From Ciona savignyi (taxonomy: Eukaryota > Chordata > Ascidiacea > Phlebobranchia > Cionidae): DNA of 64,000 nucleotides. The position numbers and the translations under genes were made by a program. Positions 11,347 to 24,800 of the stretch are shown piece by piece. Position 1 is the first letter of the stretch, and each line of letters opens with the position of its first letter. The stretch covers positions 314,983 through 378,982 of the forward strand of contig CH003160.1 of the NCBI GenBank assembly GCA_000149265.1, read 5' to 3'. The notes under the pieces were generated by a model. It did no database searches and was not told the DNA's origin. It worked only from the letters and a program-made list of their open reading frames with translations.

Positions 11347-12522
11347 ATGCATTTATTGACATCATTCTACATTTTGCTGGTATATGCTGTTGTACTTGGA
11401 AGTACCCAAGTGCTTCCACCATATACTGAAGACTGTCAACATGGTTTGTATGTTAACCACGGTCGCTGTGTGGGTATGCCACCAACCCTTCAAGTTGATC
11501 TCGACCAAGACCCTTCTGTACGCTGGAAACCTGTGATTCAAAACAAACAGAAAGAGCTAGTTGCAATGATCGGACAGGTAAAGAAACTTGTGGAAGCAGT
11601 CTCACCGAAAATTATCACAGCATTAAACGAGTACCTTCCTGAGTTGATCAAGAAACTTCCTGAACCTTATGGAGCTGAAATCCAGGGAATTGCGAAAATT
11701 TCAGGTCTTCCTGATGGCGAAATTTTGCTCTTTAACATTTTCTATGAAATATTTACGGTGTGCACATCCATCGTTGCACAGGATGACGCTGGGAAATTGT
11801 ATCACGGAAGAAATCTTGATTTTGGATTGTTCATGGGGTGGGATGTAAAAAATCACACCTGGCTTATTACTGAATACCTCAAACCCTTGGTGGTTAATGT
11901 GGAGTTTACTAAAGGAGGAAAGCTAGCTTACAAGTCTGTTAACTTCGCTGGATACATAGGTCTTCTCAGTGGTGTCAAGCCAAATGCTTTCACTATCACG
12001 CTAAATGAAAGGTTTAACATTGATGGTGGCTTTATTGGTATGCTGGAGTGGATTCTTGGTCAAAGAAATGGTCACTGGACAAGTTTTCTTACTAGAACTG
12101 TGATGGAAAAGGCAGATAACTACACTGATGCCATAAACATGTTAACCAAAGAGGAGATTCTTGCTCCAGTGTACTATATTGTGGGGGGTGCTGAAGCTGA
12201 ACAGGGGGCTGTTATTACAAGAGATCGCACAACAACTGACAATGTGATGTCCCTTAACACTACAGCTGGAAGATGGTATGTTGTGGAGACAAATTACGAC
12301 AACTGGAAAAACCCGCCTTTCTTTGACGATCGTCGAACCGATGCTAAAAAATGCTTAGATACCTCCGGCAGAAAATCCATTGGTTTTTCATCCATCTATG
12401 ACATACTATCTACCAAACCAGTGCTTAATCAGCTAACTACTTACACAGCTCTCATGCAAGTCAATGCCGGGACTCTGGAAACTTACATTCGTGATTGTCC
12501 CCACCCGTGTTACCCATGGTAG
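11347..12522 (+). CDS. ASAH1: Acid ceramidase, intronless
   Basis: Lysosomal N-terminal-nucleophile hydrolase that splits ceramide into sphingosine and fatty acid. The 391-residue frame matches human acid ceramidase (395 residues) from end to end. Residues 1-20 form a signal peptide. The N-terminal part (about 21-138) is the alpha chain. FEIFTVCTSIVAQD-like sequence places the self-cleavage and catalytic nucleophile at Cys139 (written IFTVCTS here). HGRNLDFG (153-160) supplies the conserved Arg155 and Asp158. Later landmarks are LTLNERF-type (TLNERFNIDGG), FLTRTV, GGAE, VITRDR, GRWYVVETNYD and the terminal CPHPCYPW cysteine pair. Glycosylation sequons are visible (for example NHT, NYT, NTT). 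It is more like ASAH1 than NAAA. The gene has no intron, unlike the 14-exon human gene, so it may derive from a retrocopy. It is 374 bases upstream of EXOC2 on the same strand. Confidence 0.95.
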   Translation: MHLLTSFYILLVYAVVLGSTQVLPPYTEDCQHGLYVNHGRCVGMPPTLQVDLDQDPSVRWKPVIQNKQKELVAMIGQVKKLVEAVSPKIITALNEYLPELIKKLPEPYGAEIQGIAKISGLPDGEILLFNIFYEIFTVCTSIVAQDDAGKLYHGRNLDFGLFMGWDVKNHTWLITEYLKPLVVNVEFTKGGKLAYKSVNFAGYIGLLSGVKPNAFTITLNERFNIDGGFIGMLEWILGQRNGHWTSFLTRTVMEKADNYTDAINMLTKEEILAPVYYIVGGAEAEQGAVITRDRTTTDNVMSLNTTAGRWYVVETNYDNWKNPPFFDDRRTDAKKCLDTSGRKSIGFSSIYDILSTKPVLNQLTTYTALMQVNAGTLETYIRDCPHPCYPW

Positions 12523-12896
12523 TTGCTGGTTGTATTTATTGATCATCCTGATTTTGATTGATTTTAAATGTGCCTTTCATATAAATAATATATAAACTAT
12601 GATTCGTGATATACTATCGAGAGATAACACTTTATTGATCTGTTTTATTTCGAGTTTGTGTATTTTATTTGATTTTAGTGTAAAAATCAATGATGTAGCA
12701 GTTGATTAGTCATGCTACCTTTTTTGAATGCACTTTTACAATCTTTAACGTGTTTATTTTATTTTTTATTGCTGAAGATTGATTTTAAACATTTATCTTG
12801 CTTGTAGCCTTTCGGTAAATTATAATATTTTGTTAATTTATTTGTTTTCAAATGGTTGCATATGTTTTACATCCCAAGTGGATAGAGTAAAGTAAA
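12523..12896. other. Spacer between acid ceramidase and EXOC2
   Basis: This 374-base AT-rich spacer joins two genes on the same strand. It must carry the ceramidase 3' end and the EXOC2 promoter or leader. No canonical AATAAA and no clear promoter motif can be pinned down. The spacing is longer than the very short gaps known inside Ciona operons, so an operon is not supported. Confidence 0.4.
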
Positions 12897-15800
12897 ATGC
12901 TGAAGTCGCCGATTGTTACTGGTATTTCACCTAAAGATGGAACACCATCCACCAAAGTTACCATACGTGGTGAAAATTTAGGGACAAGTCAAAGTGATGT
13001 GTTGGGTAAATAAATTATCCAATATTTATAAAGATTATTTTACCCACTCCTGTATTAAAAAATATTATTGCACCATAAAACTCTTAAAAGTAGTTTTCTT
13101 ATAAGATAACACTGTCACATGCAGTATGGTTCCAATGATAAAATATATTTTAAATGAAATAAGAATGACACAAAAAAAATATATCCAATAATTCATAACT
13201 TGCATTGATATGATTTAGCATTCCATTATTATTTAATTTGCACCAATGTTCCAAGGATTTTGTAAATACGGTATTGATTACACCAAATGTGAATCAAAGA
13301 CGTAGTTACTGGCATCCTAAATTGCGTTGTGAAAACCACTTTTGCTAATGCAGTTGAATGAATGGTCTCTTTATTATCTCATATGGAAAGAAGTCAGTGG
13401 CATGAAGACAGTCTAAAGGTTCTGAGTTGGAAATCAGTAGCATGTAATTTTTTTACAGGTGTAGCTATTTGCGGAAAAAACTGTTCAATGACAGTTGAAT
13501 GGATCTCAATGTCGAAAATAATCTGCAGAACTGCAGCAGGACTTGGCAAGGGGAATATCATCGTAATCACAAAGTCTGGTGGTACTGGCACATCAACCGT
13601 TACCTTCACTGGACTGCCTGTCAAGAAAGTCGGTGGGTACTACGGCACCAAAATCATAAAATTTAACCATTTAAATTCTTAGTTTATCAACAATAAATAG
13701 TTATTTTAATAAAGGACCCCTAGAAAGTTCCTCAGTTTGGGTGGATGAGAGTGAATGGGTGGATCAGCGTTTGGATCGAGTCCAAAAATCAACTACTATG
13801 TCTTTGAGGACTGACCCACTTGGTTTAAACTCAGAAGAATTGGGGTGAGTTTGGCTGTAGAAGTGATAACTGTACCGTAACAGTACATAATGTTACACTG
13901 TGGTAATCTTCTAAAATAATAACGAAGCAAAGGTAGACAAGCTGGCAAGTGGGTGTCACTTTTGTAGCATGATTGTTTGGGAATGTTTTATAGTGATGGA
14001 ATGTTACAATAAACTGATTAATGGTTTAAGTCGGTTTATACATGCTCATAAGGTGCAGAAATTTTTTTTCTTGTAATTATCTATAGTGCTTTAGTGCATT
14101 TATGTTGGTTTTGATTTATTTGCTGGCAAAAAATAACTATTGTAGCATCTACATTTATTTGCTGGCAAAAAATATCAAGGCCAAAAATATCAAAAAGCAG
14201 GCTTGTTTTTGTAAATTTTTTATTTTATCGCGAATTCCTTCTTTTTTTTTAAAGGGTCGAGGCACTAGCATGTCAGTTAGCATTCATCAAAGTTTTATCG
14301 TAAAAAAACTCAAAACAAAATATGTATTTCTTTCAAATTCAAAGGAAACTCATAACTAATATTTTTTGACTTTCCAGGCACAAGACGCAAGTGTACATGC
14401 AGCTGGCTGATTTGTTTGGAAAAGGCAGTCCTGACCCAACTGACCAAAACTTTGATCCATCTTGGTTTTTATTGGAACGACATTGTGATACATCCTTTAG
14501 CAAACTTAAGGTACAGAGATAGCATTTTAACTGTTGCAGAAAGCCCACTGACATCTTACTTACAGTTGTTTGATCTAAAAATGCTTCCAATAATTGACAA
14601 AACACTACTTCCATGCATGGTTAATTAGCCATTTACACTATAAGTTTAGTGTAAATATTGTAAATGTTTTTTGTCAAACAAATCCCAGGAGGGCCATGCA
14701 TACATGAAACGAAGAGCCAATAGAAACACAAACAATGCTCCACTTAACCATGTCAAAGACAGTCTGCCAGTCTTCTTCGAGGTCCAGGAAACTTTGTCAG
14801 GTAGATTTGAATACTTTGATGCCATTTATATTTGGGTTGTTTAAAATCAGGTGTATTAAAAGCTACACACTGTCTGTGAAGCCAGTGTTTCAATTTTGCT
14901 GCTGGACCTCTAAATTGTACGTACCGGTACATAAGCGTTTTCAAGAGAAAAGCTTAGCAACAAAGATGAATATTGCGCACCAAAAAATGTTGTTTGAGTA
15001 ACACAAGATAATTAAAATGATTGCTTTGTGTGATATATAAAGCCCAGATATAAAGAAAAAAACTGATGGAGCTTTTAAAGCAAGCTTTATCTATTACGTC
15101 ACAAGTTTTTCTTGTTTTATTATTTTGAACCCAAAAATGGTCTGTAGGACTTGGCAGCACTGGTTGTAGCCTTACACCTTCTGTTAATGTCAAGTAGATA
15201 TTAGGTAAAAAATATTGGGTTTCAACTCACAGATATTTCCAAGAATACAAAGAGTATTTTAATGCCTATATTATTTGTTAGCCGATATCTCAAGACTGTG
15301 ATGTAAAATTTTCTCCAGTGTTAGAAGTATGTTGTCAATACACTCAAAAAAATATAAAATTTACTAACTCAGATTATCCTTGAATTCGTTAAAAATAAAT
15401 AACATCGAAACACAATTATAACAAGCTATTACAATCATCTGATCGAAACACATGGATAGTCGAAACTAATAAAAGTTAATACAAAATTTAAGACAAACAA
15501 AGCGGTGAAAATATCCGGTAAAAAATATAGTAATTGAATCGTTCTGACTGTTACNNNNNNNNNNNNNNNNNNNNNNNNNNNNNNNNNNNNNNNNNNNNNN
15601 NNNNNNNNNNNNNNNNNNNNNNNNNNNNNNNNNNNNNNNNNNNNNNNNNNNNNNCAGTTCCAAGGACCAATGTCAATAGTAGTTCTTTTGAAAAATTCAC
15701 TATGCTACCAACTATTGCAGCATCTACAGTATAAAACCATCCTCAGGTATCCACCACAAAATGATGAAAGACGGAAGCGGCAGAAACAACGCAAATTTAA

Positions 15801-18800
15801 CTGATAAATTAGAGACAACTTTAAATGGTGAAGCTTTTACAGTAATTGTTGCAGATTTAAGTTTAAATAAGTTGCTTATTTTTTGTTTTTGTTATTTTTA
15901 TGTAGTAATTCTTATGTAATCCAGTTGTATGTAAAAATATGTAAAATGTAAAAATCATATGTAAAAATCAAGTAATTGTTGTATTGTTCACATAAATTGT
16001 AGCTTCATTAATTTAAAATTTTTGTTATTTATTTTCTGAAATTATTACAGAGGCAAGCGAAAATGCCAACACTTTGTTTAAAACTGTGCTCAGCTGCAAA
16101 GACCGAGCCGATTCAATAAGAAACACCCTGAATGTGCTACAACGTTTCAAGGTAAGTTAATAATTAGACTGAATTCCTAAATACATCAACAACTTTTTCT
16201 AGTTTCTCTTTAACCTACCGCTCAGCATTGAGAAGAACATACTGAAGGGAGATTATGGTGTCGTCATTAATGATTACGAAAAAGCAAAGTCATTGTTTGC
16301 GGAAACTGATGTTGAAGTCTTTAAAAAAGGTTTAATGCTTTTTCTCCATTTGGCTCTTTTGTTATAATCAATCCATTTAGCAATAAAAACGCTTTTGAGG
16401 TAGAGCCATGTTCAAATTCCATATCTACATCAACAGTGATGTTAGCCAGGGGGACTAAGTGGACATTATCCACTGAATTGTGGAAGGCAAAAAAGTTGCT
16501 GGCTACCTTACTGGGTGTTTTACACTTTGCTACAATCCTTGTTAACAAACTTTAAATGAAACAACTAATTTGCTATGATGCAATAATACATTTATTACGT
16601 CAGTTTTATGTATGTAAGTTGTTAAATAACTGAAGTCGAATTAATGATTTGATTAAAAAATTGTTAAGAACTGGTATATCTGTTACTGTTAGGTCGAAAG
16701 TATCCTAATTGAGTTATCGGCCCAATCTTTGAAACCTAGCTATTTTGTAATTATGTTCTTTGTAAGTCATAGATAGTAAAGGGCTTAGGAGTGGGAAAAT
16801 AGAATAGTTTACTTTAATTTCAAATCAAGAATTTGAAATTTCATTCTAGAATTGGTTTAGTTGTCAATAATATTTATTGTTGCTAAACAAAGCATAAAGA
16901 ACAAAGAACAAGCAGCTCCACCAGTATAGTATTTTTCAAAAGGTGGATGTGCAAATAAAAAAATTGTTGATGTAGTTTTAAAATGTAACACAGTATTTTA
17001 ATATATAAATGTGCATGTATCATATGCACCACGAATCATATTTTATATCTTGGTTTAAATAAATATAGCAACATTTAACTCTTTCACTCCCGGCCAAATG
17101 CATTAATTCAAACATGCTGTCCCGCAGTGTTTTTTACAATTTTTAGTCATTTTCAAATTAGCACAGTTTTTCTAAAGTTTATGCTATGATTTAATATTTA
17201 GTATGGTTGGAAAGATAATTTATCCCTCTTTTAAACAAGCTGCACATCTAAAATCTACCTCCAATAAAGAATATATTATGTAAACTTTAGTGAACACCAC
17301 TTTTTATGCAAAGAAAATTCTGCTCGACTTTGAAAAATTTGAGGTGCACTGACAAACGAAATACTCACTTATTATTGGAATGCCCAAATGAGATAAAAAT
17401 TGGAATGTAGATTGTCTAATAGTTTTTGTACTCAGGAAAATTCGAACTGTATTTCTATCTTCAGTAGTTTTTTTACTATTTGTAATTGAAATTTCCCTTT
17501 TTTCTGACTATATTATGAAAACTTGAACCAAAACGCATTGAAGTTTTAGTTTTTAGAACTAAAATAGTAAAAAGTATAAAAAAGAACAGTGAAGGAAGTG
17601 TAAAAAGGGCATACAAAACCAAACAAACGCAAATACTATATCCAATATTCTTCAAAGCAGGGCACACCGAACTAGCTAGTCTCGCCGCCTTTTTCTTTAT
17701 CGTGCGCTCAGCAGGCCCAGCTGGATTCATGCTTTGGTGAACACGAAGCATAACCGCCTGCTGCGAAAACGTCACCAACGCTCTCCTTTTTATCTCAACG
17801 GCACGAAATTCACAGAGAATGTAAAGAAAGACTTGCTTGACAAAAAGAGCTTCTCTGCAAGTTAACACGACTCCTATTGGCTGAGTTAGTCACGTGTAAA
17901 TTTGTGTAAAATCGATAGAAATAAGAGGCGAAGCCTTGAAAAAGAAAGGCTATCACTCCTCGCATTTTTAATATTTCTCCACGATAATCACAAAGAATAA
18001 AATATAGGGTTTCCTTGATCGAATGAGCCATAGCTGAGGTCTCTACCATTACGCATTGCGGAGAAATCGTTTTTTAGATTTGCACCCATTTATGTACAGT
18101 CGGGATGCCATGTTTTACCACCAACTCGCGATATATGGCGAGTTGGGAGGGAAAGAGTTAAAAGAGTGTCAAATTTTAATAATAAGATGTGTGGTGCATT
18201 TGATGTATAACAAGCGTCTTATTATGACATCATAATTATACTTATCATTGTGGAGTGTTGCAAAATAATTGGGTGACTCGCATAATAAATTGCGCATCAT
18301 GAACGCTGCAAATGCATTTGAAAAGAAGTAAGCTCGGTAAGCAAAAGTGTGTAGAAAACACTGCATGGGTTACTTTTTCCAACCACTGACAATTTCAGCC
18401 AATGCATTTTATCAAATGATTTTGCATGAATGATTGATTTAAATGAGATTTTAATGTGAAATTTGCTATGACTCTATTTTAGTGTCAGTTAAATATAAAA
18501 TTTGTTACATGAAGCATAATGTGAACTATTTAAACAAAGAAACAATGATTTATTTAAACAAACCATGTACTTTGACTCTCACGTCGCTTTTATTTGCGTT
18601 TATTTACCAAGCTTGCAATTTGAACAAAAGTTGATCAGTAATTGTGATCATTGGAAGTCATAGATACAAAAAATATATTAAAAATTATGATATTTTAAAG
18701 TATGCAAAACTATAATAAAAAACAAATAATAACATTTTGAAAAATGGTTAACCAGACAAAATCCAAATCTATGAGACCAGTCGTATTCCACCTTTTAGAA

Positions 18801-21800
18801 CCTTTCCTTTAGGGATAGACAAGTAGGATGGTTTACTGTTCTAAAACAGTTTCAGAATAGGACAGTTTTCAAACAGCAATTTTAACTTCTAATTTAGAAT
18901 AATTTTGTATTCTTTTTTCTTATTATTTTAATTTTATTATTTTTCTGGACTTTTTGTTTCCAATTACCTGATTTAAATTGCGATCTTGGATTTTGTATCT
19001 TGGGATATCCAAATCCCGAAATTATACTTTATCCATCCCTAATCTCCCTGTTCCAATAATAATGTATATTATTGTATATGGTGGACTATGGGCTAGAAGC
19101 ATAAACATTAGTCAAGCACAGTGGTGCTGTATGGTTTATACTGAGCATTGTAAAAAATGGAAAAATGTTGCAACGTAATTTGCAAAATTATTTAGTCGGT
19201 TTTTACCGGAAAAAAATACCTTATTCTTACTGATTGTTGTTTTTCTTTGTGTTTTATGACTTTTCCCGTTTTCCAATTTTTTTTAATAGTCCTGGTTTAT
19301 GTTTTCATCGTGGAAACAAAAAATAAACTAAACTAATCGCTAATTAATCTCCCAGTGTTTGCGGAGGTTGAAAAGAGGATTAACGATTTCCGAGAGCAAT
19401 TAATGCAGGAAGTGCGGGAACTGCCCTCTCCACTTCACCTACAAAAGAAGCTCATCCGGTATCTTCTCGGGCTCGGCACATCAGGTGACCCAGGGTGGGA
19501 TTGTTTGGTTCACCAACATGGCTGGATACAGGAGTTGATGATCAAGTGCAAAGACCGGCATCTCAGTACAGGTGAGCCTATTGGGATACCCATATGTAGT
19601 TTGTACAGGAAGATAATTGGAAGTTAGTTTTTATGATGAAATGAATGCAAAAAAAGTATATTATATTACGGGCTTTGAGTTGCACAAGCTCCATCATTAA
19701 AAATTTCAGTATGATTCAGTTTCACCTTTTCACATTTTTTATCAGTGATTTAATATCATTGAATATGTAATCAAATCGCATATGGTGTGTTGTGTTTAAA
19801 TTATGTCAAATCAATTTTTAGCTACAAAATGTATCGAAAGGTTGGATGAAGTTGGAAAAGTTCAAGTTTACCATCAATATTTAGAAGTAAGTTAATGTGT
19901 GGGTATTCTGAAAATAATGTCTGTGGCTAGTCAGACAATGGTTTTGTCATATTCAAATACTTGAGTTGGTTTTTGTAAAAACCCCCTCAACTCATTAACT
20001 ATTTTCCAAATTATTTACCGAACAACAGGAATTGACCAGCATTGCAACCAGTCAAATCCCAGAGCATTGGAATTTATGGCAACATTATTCAACGGGTGTG
20101 ATTTTAAGTGAGACCGGTGAAAAAAGTTCCGATGTTGACAAGTTAAAAGAAACGGCAGCCAAACATGCAAAGCAAATGAAGGTATTTGGCGTCTAAGTCC
20201 AAAATTTGCTGTAATTGCAAGAAAATGTTTATTTTTGCTTATCCACTCGTTGTGAAGAAACCAATCTTTATCAATTTGTCAATCTTTACATGCACGTTAA
20301 TCAACTTTATTTTAAAACAATTGCAATATTTTTTATTTTAATGGTCTAAATAATTATAAGGTAACAATTATTGAATTAAGGATAAAGACTTTTGGATTAA
20401 ACGTAGAAGTATGGAATGCTAATTAATTGAAGCTGATGACTAAAAGTACTAATTAACAACATTGTTTATTGCTCCTTAATGTGTGGATTGATCTTGTTTA
20501 GGCAAATCGCTTTTCCCCAATAAAATTCTGATGATTCATATTATTGTGTGTGCAGCATCTGGTCATGCGCTTATTAAAAACAGGAAATAACTTGACATTT
20601 TCTTACTACTTTAATACTAAATAAAATCCAAACATCTTATTTGATTTTTTGTAAATCACACCAGCAACGATTGGTGTCTAGTACATTCCTAGAACTTCCT
20701 TAAATGAAAGTGAATATTGCGTTGGTATAATCCACACATTGCATAGACAGCACCCACACTTCACATCAACAAAGCCAACATTTTGACAATTATCAACTAT
20801 GTTTAAGCAACGATTTGACAGTCACTCACTTGTATTGTGGATCAGACCAGTACAAAGTTTCTTGTTTCGAATTTTTGCTCTGTTATTTATTTTATACTGA
20901 AAATATTTACCCAATAATACAAACCAAACTGCAGGGACTGCTCCGAGACACAGTGATTTTGTTTGTGAATCTACTTCGCGCTGCGTTCCTACCTGCCACT
21001 CTGTGTGTGGATGATGATGAGGACCTCCATGAGCGGGAATCATACGGGATATGGCCGTCAGCAATTCCTCTCCCCGCTACAGTTCTGTACGACTGCGTGC
21101 AAGCTGCCAGGTGGAATTTTTATGGACTTAAGCTCGTTCTGAGGCATTTTTGCATTTTGTTCGGGGAAATTTCTAAAATTTTATTAAAGCAAAAAATAGG
21201 GCCGATTCCCATGTTGTTTTCTATTTTCTGTTTACACACCTTTTTTAAGGATGGCAATTGGAAGAAAATTATAATTCTAAAAGTTTTAAAAATAGTTTTT
21301 GTTAAGATAGTTTTGGTATTCTTGCGGTGGGTAAAAATTACAAAAATTAGAAAAGCTATTTAATTTATCGTTTTTGTGGTTTAAATTATCCAAAACAGAC
21401 AGTGCCTGGTCGAGTTGTCCACATTGAACCTCCCCCATGGCACGCTGCAGTCGTTGAACGATGTTATTCATGATCTACGAGTCCTCAGTTTATCAACATT
21501 TTTACAAGAAGCAACGGATGGTAACCTTTAAGCATGTTAACATTCAGTATTTACTGTGTCTTGGAATTATTTGTTATTTATTAATTAAAAAATTAAACTA
21601 AGACTAATTTTCTTATACATTTCTTTATAATATTATTCTATTAAATTTCAATGTCGCATTGTTTACTTAAATGTAGAGTTTTCTCCCAGATATTCGCAGT
21701 TTCGAGGTGAAAGAAGACTGGGCTATCAACAACAAGGGTGTCACTGCAATGGTATTATGTTTAATAATCACCACAATTATGTCATCATTAGGGACTTGTA

Positions 21801-24800
21801 TATATTTAGTCCACCCGGTTAGCCTGGCAGTTAAGTGCGTCGCCTTTCAATCGAAAGGTTGAAGCTGCGAAACTGGTCGGTAGCTAGTCGGTTTTGTCCT
21901 CGGACAAGGCACTTTACGGACATTGCCTGGACCCAGCGGAATAATGGGTTCTACCAAATTAAAGGAACGTGTCTATCATATACAACACACTGCAATAGCT
22001 CCGGTAACCCGACGGTGAGCGCGAGGTGATCTGACAATTGCCCGTGTGTTAACCCCCTTAGTTTTCCTATTCACGGGGATAAACATGAATATCCTATCTA
22101 GGGCTGCGAAAAATTAACGGTTAACCACGGTTAACCGTTTTTATGGTTAACCGTCACGTCAAATTTTAACCGTTTAACCGTTTTTTAACGTTACTTTACC
22201 GCCCACATTTAATTGGGCGTAATTGCGTTTTAATAATCTTCAAATATACATAACTCCATTCACACGTTGATTGTTTCATTATTACGTAATATAAGCAACC
22301 ATTCACACGTCGATTGTTTGATTGTCAACGTTATATAAGCAACCATTCAGACGCTGATTGTTTGATTTTTAACTCAATATTACGCATTACAATCAAAGTT
22401 ATACTATGTGTCTTAAGGTGACGTTTAAAAACTATAAAGTAACACATAAATAAGACCCGATAATGCCGGTAATCACGCGCATTATTTCTTTGCTGCCCTT
22501 TACAGCTGCCTGAACTTTTTTTGCCAAAAACGGTGCCGATTTGATGGTAGTTTTAAGAAAATCGGTTAACGGGTAATCGATTATTTTTACATTAGTTAAC
22601 CGTTTTTTAAATTAACCGTTAATTCGCAGCCCTAATCCTATCCTATCCTATATAATGAAAAAAATCATTAATATCCGCATATATGCTACCGTTTCATGTC
22701 ATTTCAGTAGGCTGTGCAAAACATTGATGGCTAAAGCCTTGTTAGCTTCGTGGCCAATTAGTAATAATAATTTTTAAATTATATGTCACATAATTTCATT
22801 CTGATTTTTACATGCAAGTCGGTGTATTACCCACCCCCATTTTCCACTTGCAGCCTTCCCAGTTCAACAACACTGTGCTCAACCTGGTATCCATGCTCCG
22901 TGAGGTGTTGGAGTCGCTTCCCGGGGAAGAGCCTGTGTTCGCTCGTGTTGCTGTGCAGAGTAGAGTGGCGCAAGACCTCAACAAACTCTTCACTGTATGT
23001 GATATGTCTGAGTTGCCTTCAACACCAACAATATATAGAATATTTTGTTTAAAAAAGGCAATACTTTTTTAAAATATGCATTGGGGTCATAGTTGGCATT
23101 TAATAGTAGCTAAAACATTTGCAAAATTCCTGTTTTCATTAAAATTAGCTTTGATATTTTATTAATTTTATTTATATAAACTTTTATTTTATTAATTTTA
23201 ATCCAACAGTTTAATTATTTGACTAACATTCTACACATGCATGAAGCTATATTTATATACACAAAACAAGATATTTAGATTTTTTTAGAAAAATGTATTT
23301 AATACTATTCTAAAATGTTAGCCAGAGATTTTTTCATTTGAAAAATGTGTATAGGAACATTAAATGTATTGACTGAATAAATTCCAACCCATATAGTTTT
23401 AAACGATTAAGAGGGCAAGTTTACTCATTCTACAGTATTAAATATTATGGACACTGTATTGTGTGTAGTTGTCATATGTGGTGCAGTAGCCATTTAATAA
23501 TCTAATTAAGGTTAGAGATGTCCATTACAGAATCAAAATTCTAATAAAAAATGATTCAAAATAATTTGTTTTTTACTTTAAAGATTAAAAAGATTTTACT
23601 TTATAATTTTGTCAATTTCACTACATGGATCTCATCAGATGTTTTGCTCCTGTCTGGAACATTCCGTCTTTCATGAACGTTCTGAATCAGACGTCTCGGA
23701 AACTCCACAAGATCACCTTCCACCATTGGTAACTACAATATGTTTGTATTCAACACATTTTATTTAACATCTTGCTCTACTTTTTTTGATTTAGGCGTCT
23801 GTTATATTTCAGTGCACTTATATTTTTCAGGAGCAGCGACTTGTAGTTGGCATCAGCAACTTGTTATACACTGAACAACATTTTCTGCAACAACTTTTAG
23901 AACATTTTAAGCTCCTAAATTTTCCCAATGTTGAACTTACTGAAAAGGTATTTTTTTAACATAAAGCTAAAATAAAGGAATATAATATAATCAAAGATTT
24001 AAGCTTCATTGCCAAGATAATGTAATGCAGATAATGCACGAATAATATATAACTGGTTAACAGTCCGTTAGTGGTAAAAATCAATGCGGTGCAACCTTTT
24101 GTATGCTATTTATACACATTAGAGATAATAACTTAATTTTGTCATTTGTTGTGCCATTCAGATACAGCAAGAAATGGCTTAAATTGTAAAGCTGCGATCT
24201 GATATAACCGTAGATAATGTCCATTTGTAGACTTGCAAAAGTGAGTTTGGAAAATTGGACGAAAAGTTTTTCGAAGCATATATTGAGCATAGAGTTGAGC
24301 CATTAAGTGGTGCACTTGAGCCAGGAATGTACGCTGGAAGTTTTGACTGGGATGAATGTTTAAGACCAGAAGGTAATGCAAATCTTCTAATTTAACAACA
24401 TTATCCTTTTAATTTACCAATATTATCCTTCTTGTAATTTACCAACATTATCCTTATTTTTTTTAAAACAACTTATTGTTTTTCAATGACTAAATGCATG
24501 TTTCATACAGGTGTACGACCATATATAAAATCAGCTTTGATGAGCACCATAACAATACATGCTGAGGTAAGAACTTTTCTACCGACAATAACCTTCTTTT
24601 ATTTTTGTACCACCTAAAACAAGGTAGCAACTATATAATACCCAAAACGCGTTTATTTTAAAAGGTAAATTTCTATAATGCCAACTTGAATCTGCAAACT
24701 TCGGAAGTTAAACCATATCATATTTGGAATAATAAATTTATCCGCGTTGACGCTGCTGAGATGTTGTTGCGGTGATATTAAAAATTGTCTTTTTTAAACT

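Noticed and set aside
20815-21363. 182-codon plus-strand frame
   Set aside because: Only 20935-21110 is coding (EXOC2 exon 12, with CAG before and GTGGAA after). The rest is intron read-through with AT-rich low-complexity translation.
21835-22029. Recurring small protein beginning MRRLSIERL (also at 25283-25519 and 34677-34871)
   Set aside because: These frames are translations of the tRNA-derived SINE itself, in different copies and orientations, with different ends. No conserved coding pattern is visible.
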